Numbered from the stretch's first letter, positions 37,301 through 44,311 are shown. The stretch is 61,450 nucleotides of DNA from Dysgonomonas sp. 520 (GCF_010501095.1 NZ_QVMP01000021.1:346-61795), one strand, 5' to 3'. Notes: generated by a model not told the origin, from the letters alone. Made by a program: numbers and translations.

Positions 37301-38821
37301 GGAAGCGTTAGTGCAGGACTGAACGTGAAAGGTTCTACCAAAGCTCCGATAACGAACGGATGGTTGGGTTTGAACGATGCTACATTCGGTATAGATTATA
37401 CAAATGTGGCTTATCACATAACAGATACAATTCAGGTTTCACCAGACAGAATCGGGTTCGACTATTTAATTCTTCGTGACGATCTGGGCAACTACGGACT
37501 GGCAAGTGCCACCCTCACACACAAGAATTTCGAGAATATGCAATATAAACTTGATATGCATCTCTACAATTTGATGGTATTAAATACTGAGAGCCGCACG
37601 GATAGTATGTTCTATGGGAAGGTATTTGCCAGCGGAGATGTTAATATTATAGGTAATGATGATAAGATAAATATAGACATGAAGGTAACGAATAGTCGTA
37701 ACTCAAATATAAGTGTTCTTCTACCTCAATCTTCTACTGCTTCGGAATACGAATCGATAGTCTATATTAATACTCCCGATTCGGCAAAAGTGTCGAAACC
37801 GAAAGAAGTACCTCTGCCATTGAATATTTCGGTTGGACTGGCTATTGATCCTCGTATAAACCTTCGGGTTGTTATCGACCCGTTGACGGGCGATGAGATG
37901 CAGGTGACGGGTAATGGACATATCGATTTTAGTTATGATCTGCAGGCCGACAGGATGAGCACATTAGGAGAGTATGTTTTGAAGGATGGTTTAGTCAAAT
38001 ATAAGATTCCACAATTGTTGAAGACTCTTGATTTTCAAGTTCAGGAGGGAAGTAAGCTGATTTTTAAAGGAGATCCGCTGCAAACCGAATTTAATATTAC
38101 TGCATTCAAACGGGTGAGGGATGTTGATCTGAAAACTCTTGATGCTTCCTTTGCCTCGACAATGTCTTCCACTAAGGTGAATGCGGATTGTATATTGAAA
38201 ATAAGCGGCAATATGAATAAGATGGATCTCTCCTATTCTGTCGGTTTGCCGGACGTTCCCGACGATGTGAAGCGCCGGGCCGAAAGTGTAATGAGTACGG
38301 AGGAGCAACAAATCATACAATTTGCTTACCTGGTGGGATTCGGTTCGTTCTATTCTTCATCGGGCAGTAATGCAGACATAGCTGATGGTTTGGTTACAAG
38401 CCTAGCGTCGGGTCTGGCCTCGAAGACATTGAATGCAATATTCGGCAATATATTGGGTAATAAATGGCACATAGGTACTAATATTTCGACGAGCGACAGC
38501 AATTTTAACGATGTGGATGTTCGGGTAAATGTATCACGTAACTTCTTGGATGATAAACTCAAGTTCAACACAAATCTTGGCTATCGTTCACAGCAATCGA
38601 ATGTGTCGGACAATCCTTTTATTGGCGATTTTGACGTTGAGTATGCGTTAACTCAGAATTGGAGTATAAAAGCCTACAATCACACAAATGACCAATATTA
38701 CAAACAAGGTCAGGCGGAAATGACTCAAGGCGTAGGTGTTAGTTATACGAAAGAAGCGAAAACGCTCAGAGGGTTACTCAGCTTTTTTAAGAAAAACAAG
38801 TCTAAAAAAGATAAAAAATGA
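34376..38821 (+). CDS. TamB-like translocation and assembly protein
   Basis: A 1481-residue protein with one N-terminal transmembrane helix (ILRVLLAIILGFVGLNVLLYILL) after a charged cytoplasmic start, then more than 1300 residues of repeated beta-strand units (many DxxxLxxL/IxG elements) as in AsmA/TamB proteins. The C-terminal DUF490 region is recognisable (KYKIPQLLKTLDFQVQEGSKL, then FKGDPLQTEFNITAFKRVRD). Such proteins form a hydrophobic groove across the periplasm and move phospholipids or help BamA-type proteins insert barrels. It ends in a Lys-rich tail and is followed by tRNA-Leu. Confidence 0.88.
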   Translation: MDEEKDKKGFGKETDEKVKKKNIFRKILRVLLAIILGFVGLNVLLYILLSIPWIQQKAVDFAINQLKPIVKTEMSIGEVRLSLFNNVSLKDIYIEDQLRDTLLFAEELDVKLSLWELLKSNTLMINSISLSNAAINVSQKTPDAPFNFQFFIDAFAGDSTETDTTSSSLKINIQDIRIKNARLRYDILSEPDTLGLFNASHIHISNLNADLRLPSLDMKNFEGEIKSLSFNEKSGLKVNQLAGNVFSEGDNFYTKGLLLQLPRSELKIESASYNLETSEFSLKTAGVNIEPKDLTMFMSELRFLRQPLAMDASVSGKLPEVKMENLTLNYGETTSLKAKAEITNYSKIDSTYLNLSIDKLYVAQKDLPDFMKVGDSTMIMPEPLALLGDIKINGGAGGYLNALKLNLEASTKQGSLVLSGTGSTDTTFQNFSADAILHTQNFNLRPFVGDSLGLGRISLDISVQAKQSAKQSLSVQAKGLVNSLEYKDEMFRKVPFTAYYSAYKMGGWIDADLPIGYVKGDFEMIDGKETKYIADLVVKNFRVSEFYKAENWDDPLISFNLTGNLQGQDINTLLGDIVLDSLKFVDTGFDFEPGTITLQAGTNNRGRYVALRSSLCDANLSGEYNFVNVYDDFSEIMHPFLPKMFSLPKKKKAKTNNFRIDAFIDNTQTLANIFDLPLVLNDPLQFHTSVNATNNTLLVNVNAPHFTYGDMDFKSTNVELRGDSLLKLEADTRYMMDQSYFDGNLKIDASSDTLDVLLTVKNGGMDTPLTGQINALAYFEQDARNALISNIRLLPTKLNIGKLEFAVLPATIKQENERIDIRDFGLSLKDRRFFGVDGVISDEKDETLNIFFDKAEVGSFLEAFDVKNVNAVIDGSVLLNAVTGDMAMTTKDFSVSDIIVFNDTLGTLSVNSEWSNLRNTVDLDLGLVNSAKGTNTTIKGSVNTSTENLDLDVNIDQFSLAWLQPFLSATLNRLSGSVSAGLNVKGSTKAPITNGWLGLNDATFGIDYTNVAYHITDTIQVSPDRIGFDYLILRDDLGNYGLASATLTHKNFENMQYKLDMHLYNLMVLNTESRTDSMFYGKVFASGDVNIIGNDDKINIDMKVTNSRNSNISVLLPQSSTASEYESIVYINTPDSAKVSKPKEVPLPLNISVGLAIDPRINLRVVIDPLTGDEMQVTGNGHIDFSYDLQADRMSTLGEYVLKDGLVKYKIPQLLKTLDFQVQEGSKLIFKGDPLQTEFNITAFKRVRDVDLKTLDASFASTMSSTKVNADCILKISGNMNKMDLSYSVGLPDVPDDVKRRAESVMSTEEQQIIQFAYLVGFGSFYSSSGSNADIADGLVTSLASGLASKTLNAIFGNILGNKWHIGTNISTSDSNFNDVDVRVNVSRNFLDDKLKFNTNLGYRSQQSNVSDNPFIGDFDVEYALTQNWSIKAYNHTNDQYYKQGQAEMTQGVGVSYTKEAKTLRGLLSFFKKNKSKKDKK

Positions 38822-38901
38822 AGTTTTAGATAAAAAAACACCAAATTTATCTTTTTCTTTTCATAACTATTATTATCTTTGTACCCGCTAACACAATGAC
38901 T

Positions 38902-38983
38902 GCGGATGTGGTGTAATTGGTAGCCACGCCAGACTTAGGATCTGGTGCTTCACGGCGTGGGGGTTCGAGTCCCTTCATCCGCA
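38902..38983 (+). tRNA. tRNA-Leu (TAG anticodon)
   Basis: The acceptor stem GCGGATG pairs with CATCCGC, with A as discriminator. The anticodon arm CCAGA-CTTAGGA-TCTGG gives anticodon TAG. A class II variable arm (TGCTTCACGGCGT) and T-loop GGTTCGAGTCC are present. CCA is not encoded. The 3' end (38980-38983) and the following terminator are part of the 48-bp direct repeat repeated at 47114, so this tRNA is the integration site of the element to its right. Confidence 0.97.
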
Positions 38984-40537
38984 CTTAAAGAGACAATTTG
39001 GTGATTTTTCCATTTTGTCTCTTTTTTTGTTACTGTAATTTGCTATTTCTGTGTTAATTAGATGAAGGAATGAATTGTGCTTTGGAGTTCGATAACCTTC
39101 AATTTTTTGGTCATAGAAAACACCCTCAGGAAACACTAAATTCTGCAATTTTTCTTTCTTTACAATATCAAATTCTTTCCATAAACTATCTAATTTACAG
39201 GACATTTTCAGTGCGTAATCTACATATGGCTCGTAGTTCGATAAATTTATTTCAGCAATTTCAAGTTTTTGCTTTAAATCGTTCAACTGTGGTGCAAATT
39301 CGTTATATACTGCATCATATATATCTTTTTCTATTTCGCCACAACCAAACTTAACTTTGGCTGTTTGTACTTTATTCTCAATCTCTGTAATTCTTGTTTT
39401 AAACTGTTTCTGTTGGTTTATAGCAAGTTTATTCCAATCATTAAACAAATCCTTCATCATGCATGAAAGAACAGGTTTAAACTCATTAGGAATGCAGTAT
39501 GAACGTAACATATTAGAATATTGGTTGTGTATCATTTCACCCGAATAGTTTTTACAGCATCCAATAGTATTACATTTATAATACACAAAACGTCCCTTTG
39601 CAGTATATGCTGTTAACGGCTCACCACATTCAGCACAAAAAATATGTCTTTTTAATGGGTATTTATCATTGATTCTTTCATGTTTGTAAGCATATTTTTT
39701 TGAAGTGACTATACCGTTTGCTAAATCAAATAGTTCTTCTGATACAAGGGGTTCAAAGTTTGTCGCTTTTACCAATTTATCTCCTAACATTTTATGTTTG
39801 ATATACCCTTTGTAAAACGGATTTCTAAAAATTTTAGATAATTCTTGTTTGGTTAGATTTAGTCCTTCTTCACTCCTTAATTTAAACAATATCTCACTAT
39901 TTGCTAAATTGTCATAGGCTTTCCATTCAAAAGCTTTTCTGATAGCTTCACCCTCTTTATTTATTATGATTTTGGTAATTTCCTTACCATTGGTAGTTTC
40001 TTTTATTTTTGTATATCCCCTTGCTAGAGATGGAAAAATACATATACCTTTTTCTAATTTGTTCTTTATTCCTGTCAGGCACTTCTTTTTACGTTGCATA
40101 TTGTCATACTTCCCCATGATAAAGTGTATATCTTGCATGAGTATGCCGGAATCAGTTGAAGTATCTATTGGTTGTGTTACCGAATGGAGATAGATACCTT
40201 CCTCTAAAAGTTCGTCTTTCAATACGATTGCACCACCACCACTTCTTGAAAATCGGTCTAAGTCAAAGACTAATATTGTATTAATCTTTTTATTCCGTCT
40301 TGCATCGGAAATCATTTTGCTAAACTCTTTCCTGTCATCAGTTTTAGCCGATTCAAAAGTTAATCCATAAGAATGTACTATCTCAATATTATTCCTTGTA
40401 GCATAGTCAAGGATATATTTCATTTGTGTTTCTATACTGCAATTATTGTCAAGCTGTTTCTTTGTTGATACCCTTGCATATGTATAAGCAAATAAGCCAT
40501 CTTCAATTTTGGTTCTATTTTTCTTTTCTTTCTTCAT
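38975..40537 (-). CDS. Large serine recombinase (element integrase)
   Basis: A 520-residue integrase. The resolvase catalytic domain has its nucleophile in YARVST near residue 17 and the FDLDRFSRSGGGA block near residue 90. The recombinase domain follows, then a zinc ribbon (FCAECGEPLTAYTAKGRF with CNTIGCCKN, near residues 305-332) and a long helical region, as in phage and ICE large serine integrases. Its stop (TGA 38975-38977) lies inside tRNA-Leu and its last 17 or so codons lie in the attL repeat, so integration sets its C-terminus. It overlaps a 43-residue frame upstream by 23 bp and appears to be driven by the promoter at 41032-41063. Confidence 0.92.
   Translation of the reverse strand: MKKEKKNRTKIEDGLFAYTYARVSTKKQLDNNCSIETQMKYILDYATRNNIEIVHSYGLTFESAKTDDRKEFSKMISDARRNKKINTILVFDLDRFSRSGGGAIVLKDELLEEGIYLHSVTQPIDTSTDSGILMQDIHFIMGKYDNMQRKKKCLTGIKNKLEKGICIFPSLARGYTKIKETTNGKEITKIIINKEGEAIRKAFEWKAYDNLANSEILFKLRSEEGLNLTKQELSKIFRNPFYKGYIKHKMLGDKLVKATNFEPLVSEELFDLANGIVTSKKYAYKHERINDKYPLKRHIFCAECGEPLTAYTAKGRFVYYKCNTIGCCKNYSGEMIHNQYSNMLRSYCIPNEFKPVLSCMMKDLFNDWNKLAINQQKQFKTRITEIENKVQTAKVKFGCGEIEKDIYDAVYNEFAPQLNDLKQKLEIAEINLSNYEPYVDYALKMSCKLDSLWKEFDIVKKEKLQNLVFPEGVFYDQKIEGYRTPKHNSFLHLINTEIANYSNKKRDKMEKSPNCLFKCG
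38980..39027. other. Left attachment repeat (attL), 48 bp
   Basis: Identical to 47114-47161. It includes the last four tRNA-Leu bases (CGCA) and a terminator: AAAGAGACAA pairs with TTGTCTCTTT. It also encodes, on the minus strand, the last residues of the integrase. Direct repeats of this kind at a tRNA 3' end mark the borders of a site-specifically integrated element. Confidence 0.9.
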
Positions 40538-40646
40538 AGTTCGTTTTACTTGTTTTTATGCCGTTTCTTACTCTTTCTCTAAATCTTTCTTTTTCATACT
40601 GTTGAATTAATATTCTCAATCTTTCTATTATATTATTATTCTCCAT
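40515..40646 (-). CDS. Small ORF overlapping the integrase start
   Basis: A 43-residue frame, rich in Arg, Lys and Glu (begins MENNNIIERLRILIQQYEK) and predicted as a single long helix. Its stop lies 23 bp inside the integrase gene, an arrangement typical of translational coupling. No family was recognised; it could be a recombination directionality factor or a DNA-binding accessory protein, but this is only a guess from its position and charge. Confidence 0.5.
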   Translation of the reverse strand: MENNNIIERLRILIQQYEKERFRERVRNGIKTSKTNYEERKEK

Positions 40647-40655
40647 TATTCTATT

Positions 40656-40808
40656 TTATTTGTTATTTATTTTAAATTGTTCGTATATAATATTAGCATA
40701 TATATATATTTGGTTAAGAACAGATTTTAGTTCTTCCTTGTTCTCAAATACTACATCATTGTTTTTGAATATTTGCTCATATTGTTTAATTTTCTCATCA
40801 CAAAACAT
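40656..40808 (-). CDS. Small ORF in the integrase operon
   Basis: A 50-residue frame (begins MFCDEKIKQYEQIFKNNDVV) ending 10 bp before the next small ORF. It has predicted helices, with many Asn, Lys and Tyr. It lies at the end of the structured leader that starts near 41025. Coding status is plausible from the tight spacing only; no family is recognised. Confidence 0.45.
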   Translation of the reverse strand: MFCDEKIKQYEQIFKNNDVVFENKEELKSVLNQIYIYANIIYEQFKINNK

Positions 40809-41025
40809 TTTTAAAGTGTATTGGTTCCGCACATGGGCGGTCTATTTCCGAGAGGATAGTTCTCGTTGTTCTTTATCTTTCCCCTTCCTGCAAGACCCTG
40901 TGTTCATTGCAAACCAGATTAAAGTATATAAAGGGTCATCCCACCAAACAATACTATCATTGCTATTAAATTGGTGAGAGAATTTAAGTTTTTGATTAAA
41001 TCATAAATCCTTCTATTTAAACGCT
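40809..41025 (-). ncRNA. Structured leader of the integrase operon (candidate)
   Basis: About 215 nt separate the mapped-by-motif promoter from the first start codon. On the minus strand TTGGTGGGATG is followed by GACCCT (40937-40932), CTGGT (40917-40913), AGGGTC (40899-40894, perfect partner of GACCCT) and TTGCAGG. A CCGC/GCGG hairpin lies just before the start codon. The words TTGGTGGG-ATG, CTGGT and TGCAG also occur in that order in the leader of the small recombinase, so this may be a third, diverged member. Confidence 0.4.
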
Positions 41026-41031
41026 ATAATA

Positions 41032-41063
41032 CAAATATATAAATTTTAATTTACAATTCAAAA
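41032..41063 (-). promoter_or_regulatory. Promoter of the integrase operon
   Basis: TTTTG (41063-41059) and TATATTTG (41039-41032) are spaced by 19 bp, a textbook Bacteroidota -33/-7 pair, reading toward the integrase. Confidence 0.7.
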
Positions 41064-41238
41064 CGAAATTATACAATAATTAACAACTACTTATTTTTAT
41101 TTTATTATCCAAATTTTTTGGGAATTTTTTTAGGGCTTATAATGTGAACACAACCATACCTCTGTTTAAGGCGCAGTTTATATTTTTGTACCAAAAGGGC
41201 GGATACGTAAGTCAGAGGGGGATGGATACCCCTTCTTC
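41064..41238. other. Non-coding, dyad-rich region after the small recombinase
   Basis: Contains CCTCTG...CAGAGG and a GGGG-TATCCAT-CCCC hairpin directly after the recombinase stop. They could act as a terminator, or as recombination (res-like) sites for one of the two serine recombinases. No gene is seen. Confidence 0.35.
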
Positions 41239-41871
41239 TCAGATTAGTTGTTTAACCTTTTGCAATGTATTTAGACTTGTCCCTGTAATCTTTTGAATGT
41301 TCCTGAGAGAGTAACCCTTTTTCAATAGTTTTATATCCTCTGAATACTGAACTTTCATAGTTTCAGCATCTTTTCTGTAACCAACTTTACGACCGACTGA
41401 ACCACCATTGGCAAGGTGATTTTTGTAGCCGGATTCGACCCTTTCTCGAATGGTCTTGCGTTCCATTCTGGCTACTTCTGCCAAAATAGTGATAAGGAAC
41501 TGTGACATAGGATTAATATCACCATTTGGTGATAATGTTTCTATATTATAGTTCTGGATATGTAAGGAAATCTTGTTTTGGTTAAGTAGTTCAATGGTCT
41601 GTAATGTTTGAAGAGTATCTCTACCTAACCTACTGAGTTCTGTTACTAATACTTTTTCTATTTTGCTAGAATTAATAAAATCAATCATTTTCAACAGTTC
41701 TGGTCTATCTGTATTTTTCTTTGCCCCTGAAACCTTTTCAGCAAACACTTTTACTACTTCATAGTTGTTTTGGTTTGCGTAGGCTGTTAAATCGTTTATC
41801 TGGCGTTGATAGTCTTGTGTTCCATTTGTACTACTTACCCTTACATACAAAGCTACTGCTACTTTCTTCAT
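41239..41871 (-). CDS. Small serine recombinase (resolvase/invertase family)
   Basis: A 210-residue recombinase with the full catalytic domain: the nucleophile in ALYVRVSS near residue 10, ELSRLGRDTLQTL near residue 75, and EVARMERKTIRERVESG at the E-helix. The C-terminal helix-turn-helix is GYSLRNIQKITGTSLNTLQKV. I start at the ATG at 41871; a GTG lies one codon upstream. Relatives either resolve cointegrates or invert promoters (PinE/Mpi-like in Bacteroides). It has a perfect promoter and a structured leader of its own. Confidence 0.93.
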   Translation of the reverse strand: MKKVAVALYVRVSSTNGTQDYQRQINDLTAYANQNNYEVVKVFAEKVSGAKKNTDRPELLKMIDFINSSKIEKVLVTELSRLGRDTLQTLQTIELLNQNKISLHIQNYNIETLSPNGDINPMSQFLITILAEVARMERKTIRERVESGYKNHLANGGSVGRKVGYRKDAETMKVQYSEDIKLLKKGYSLRNIQKITGTSLNTLQKVKQLI

Positions 41872-41891
41872 CACATTGTTTTGTTAAAAGA

Positions 41892-41966
41892 GGTGGGGTG
41901 CTTCATCCTGTTGCTGCATTTGAGATTTACCAGTTTTCAGGAGAACAGGGTTTCGGCATCCCCACC
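41892..41966 (-). ncRNA. Structured leader of the small recombinase (motif copy 1)
   Basis: On the minus strand an outer stem GGTGGGG (41966-41960) / CCCCACC (41898-41892) encloses an inner stem CCTGTT (41949-41944) / AACAGG (41912-41907). The 31-nt loop contains GAAAA, CTGGTAAATCTCAAA and TGCAGC. The outer stem is followed by TCTTTT, so it can act as an intrinsic terminator 20 nt before the start codon. The loop sequence recurs in the leader at 42466-42517, closed by a stem of different sequence. Confidence 0.65.
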
Positions 41967-41982
41967 AATTATTATTACAATA

Positions 41983-42013
41983 CAAATATAGTTGTTATAT
42001 ATGATATATCAAA
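41983..42013 (-). promoter_or_regulatory. Promoter of the small recombinase
   Basis: TTTG (42013-42010), 19 bp, TATATTTG (41990-41983): a perfect Bacteroidota promoter. Transcription should begin near 41976, just ahead of the structured leader. Confidence 0.75.
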
Positions 42014-42112
42014 CAATGCAATGTTAAAAATATTTGAAATAACTGTTATATCAAATATTAATATGTAATTTTATGAGAGAATTGTAAATAATGGTACAAA
42101 CTTATATCTATT

Positions 42113-42373
42113 ATGAATGATAAGAAAGAAAAGAAACCAATAACAGTATATCATGTACACCTCTTTGATACACCAGAGAATGATATAACTCAAAGTGATT
42201 ATTACTTTGGTTCTATATCTGCTATTTTTGAACACTTCGATAAGTCTGTGATTGGAATACAGGCATCAAGTCTGTATAATTATAACTTTGATGAAATATC
42301 TAATCCGATATATGAAAATAGAAAATGTAGGATTCGGAAAAGTGTTCTACTAACAAAATCCAAATCTAAATAG
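42113..42373 (+). CDS. Small protein of unknown function
   Basis: An 86-residue frame between the divergent recombinase and secreted-protein promoters. It reads HVHLFDTPENDITQSDYYFG, then GSISAIFEHFDKSVIGI, and ends in a basic Lys/Ser tail. The pattern, a short mixed alpha/beta protein with YYFGSISAIFEHF, is reminiscent of small proteins that accompany mobile elements in Bacteroides, but no function is known to me. Its stop is adjacent to the promoter for the next gene. Confidence 0.6.
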   Translation: MNDKKEKKPITVYHVHLFDTPENDITQSDYYFGSISAIFEHFDKSVIGIQASSLYNYNFDEISNPIYENRKCRIRKSVLLTKSKSK

Positions 42374-42402
42374 TTGATATAAATAAAATATATCTATTTT
42401 TG
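42374..42402 (+). promoter_or_regulatory. Promoter of the T9SS beta-helix protein
   Basis: TTG (42374-42376), 18 bp, TATTTTTG (42395-42402), matching TAnnTTTG. The start point near 42408 gives a leader of about 270 nt. Confidence 0.6.
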
Positions 42403-42405
42403 TAG

Positions 42406-42636
42406 TGAGCATGTGAATAAGGTGTTATTCCTGCTCAACATATTAGTAAATTAGAGACATTTAGATATTATTCCAATACTCGAAATCTGGTAAATTTCAA
42501 CTTGCAGCGGAATAATAGGCAAAGTGTTCCATGTCTTATATAGAGGCATGGAACTGTTGTCTATCTGCTGCATGCGCATACCAGAGCGTCGAGGTTGGGT
42601 AGATTTACGGTTCCTATGCCTCTTTCTTTTTTTATT
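42406..42636 (+). ncRNA. Long structured leader with terminator/antiterminator pair (motif copy 2)
   Basis: Four dyads follow the promoter. A: TGAGCA/TGCTCA (42406-42437) around GAATAA/TTATTC. B: TATTATTCC (42466-42474) / GGAATAATA (42509-42517), whose 34-nt loop holds CGAAAT, CTGGTAAATTTCAAC and TGCAGC, matching the recombinase leader. C: GTTCCATG (42526-42533) / CATGGAAC (42547-42554). D: GAGGCATGGAAC (42543-42554) / GTTCCTATGCCTC (42610-42622, one bulge), followed by TTTCTTTTTTTATT. C and D share one strand and exclude each other, and D is an intrinsic terminator, so the layout is that of a riboswitch or attenuator. No known family was recognised. Confidence 0.65.
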
Positions 42637-42676
42637 ACTGCTCATTTGGGGAATTGGTGAGTGCAATAACTATTTT

Positions 42677-44038
42677 ATGAAAACAAAATTACTTCTTGTG
42701 TTACTAGTTATTTTTATGAGTAGCACCATTTATTCACAAACTTACAGCGGTGGCACAGGTACAGAAACAGACCCTTACCTCATTTCATCTAAAACAGATT
42801 TAGAAACATTAGCCCAAACCGTAAATAATGGTAGTGGAAATATGTATGCTGGGAAGTACTTTTCTTTGACACAAGATTTGTACGGAATAACAACGGTTAT
42901 CGGCACTTCTGCCAATTTTTCTGGTGTATTTAACGGTAATGGGTATGCTATTGATTTGAATATAAACACATCTACAAACGCAGGTCTATTTGGTAATGCT
43001 GTTAATGCAACTATTGAGAATTTAGGAATAACAGGCAATGTGACTTCGAGCAAAAGTACTGGAGGTATTTGTGGATGGGCTAACTTATGTACAATAATGA
43101 ATTGTTATAATGAAGCTACTATTTCAAGTACAGCAAGCGATGCCGGTGGTATATGTGGTTATGGAGGCTCATGCAATATATCTAACTGCTATAATATTGG
43201 GAATATAACTTCTGGTGGGTCTTATGCCGGAGGCATTTCAGGTTGTGGTTCAAGTGCAATTATCGCTAATTGTTATAATACGGGCAATGTATCTTTGTCA
43301 AGTATAAACAATACTTCTTCTGTTTATGTTGGTGGGATTGCAGGGAGTAGTGGGTCTTATACAGTAACCGTTTCAAATTGCTTTAATATTGGTGAAGTAA
43401 CATCGTCACTTAATCCTTCTGGTTATACAGAGTTCAAATCTTATGCAGGGGGTATAAGTCCTATGGGCAATATTAGCAATAGCTATAATATTGGTAATGT
43501 AACATCTCTACTTAAAGGAGTTCCCTCTAACGTTGGTAGAATCAGCACATGGGATATGAGTAATAATTGTTATGCGTCTCCCTCTGTATTAGTTAATGGA
43601 AATGCTATAAGTAGCTCAAATTCCAGTAGTAAAGATGGACAAGATTTAGACTTATCTATTTCGGTATTTCAAAATCAATCTTGGGTTGAAACTAATTTAG
43701 GATGGGATTTCAGTAATGTCTGGAAAATGTCAGAGACAACCTCATCTAAGGATGGGTTACCCATTTTTATCTATCAAATAGAAGATATATCAACAGGTGT
43801 TGATAATATTAAATCAAAAAATGAAATTACTATTTATTCTCATAGTGGCATTTTGTATATAAATACAGAAGATAAAATTGAAATGATGAAAATTTATAAT
43901 CAAAGTGGGGTTTGTGCCGGAAGCTACATCAATCCTACCAATCAAATAAATCTTTCATCCTTACCAAATGGTGTTTATATAGTTTATATATCTTTTGGTA
44001 AAAAATCGGTATCGCAAAAGGTGATTATAAGCAAATAA
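42677..44038 (+). CDS. T9SS-secreted beta-helix (GLUG-type) protein
   Basis: A 453-residue protein starting at the ATG at 42677 (MKTKLLLVLLVIFMSSTIYS, a signal peptide); the open frame upstream is leader RNA. YSGGTGTETDPYLISSKTDL opens a right-handed beta-helix region, with repeats of about 30 residues of the type NCYNxGN(V/I)TSGGSYAGGISG at roughly residues 120-310 (GLUG-like). The last 75 residues (ITIYSHSGILYINT, KIYNQSGVCAGS, LPNGVYIVYISFG, KKSVSQKVIISK) form a type A C-terminal sorting domain for the type IX secretion system. A cell-surface adhesin or IgA-protease-like fold without a catalytic domain is likely. It is accessory cargo of the integrated element. Confidence 0.88.
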   Translation: MKTKLLLVLLVIFMSSTIYSQTYSGGTGTETDPYLISSKTDLETLAQTVNNGSGNMYAGKYFSLTQDLYGITTVIGTSANFSGVFNGNGYAIDLNINTSTNAGLFGNAVNATIENLGITGNVTSSKSTGGICGWANLCTIMNCYNEATISSTASDAGGICGYGGSCNISNCYNIGNITSGGSYAGGISGCGSSAIIANCYNTGNVSLSSINNTSSVYVGGIAGSSGSYTVTVSNCFNIGEVTSSLNPSGYTEFKSYAGGISPMGNISNSYNIGNVTSLLKGVPSNVGRISTWDMSNNCYASPSVLVNGNAISSSNSSSKDGQDLDLSISVFQNQSWVETNLGWDFSNVWKMSETTSSKDGLPIFIYQIEDISTGVDNIKSKNEITIYSHSGILYINTEDKIEMMKIYNQSGVCAGSYINPTNQINLSSLPNGVYIVYISFGKKSVSQKVIISK

Positions 44039-44066
44039 CCTTTTAAATTAAATCAATACAAATAGG

Positions 44067-44116
44067 AATGTATCAATAAGTCTATTTATAGATTATATTG
44101 ATACATTTTTATATTC
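44067..44116 (+). terminator. Intrinsic terminator after the T9SS protein
   Basis: AATGTATCAATA (44067-44078) pairs perfectly with TATTGATACATT (44096-44107), followed by TTTAT. Confidence 0.8.
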
Positions 44117-44311
44117 ATACAAAACTATAATTTATCCAACGGTTCGGGTTTATAAAATCAGACCCTAAAATCTCTGGGTCAAGTAGGGTTTGGTCTGGCT
44201 CTATAAACTTCCATCACAGACCTATTAATATATCAAATCCGATAAAAAGTCTTCAAAAAACACACAACCTTAAAATATTTTATTGGACTTGCCCGAATTA
44301 CACCAAATTAT
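44117..44311. other. Dyad-containing region downstream of rep
   Basis: Between the terminator and the Rep stop lie CAGACC...GGTCTG (about 44160-44200) around GGGTC and AGGGT repeats, and a TTTATAAA/TATAAA pair. Such dyads could belong to a replication origin of a rolling-circle element, but nothing diagnostic is seen. Confidence 0.3.

Noticed and set aside
36586-37341. 251-residue minus-strand frame inside the tamB-like gene
   Set aside because: Shadow frame with no start context, motif or independent support.
40660-40977. 105-residue plus-strand frame in the integrase leader
   Set aside because: Low-complexity, antisense to the two small ORFs and the structured leader; no promoter seen in that direction.
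42524-42676. N-terminal extension of the T9SS protein (MFHVLYRGMELL...)
   Set aside because: It overlaps the leader hairpins and lies before a clean signal peptide starting at 42677.
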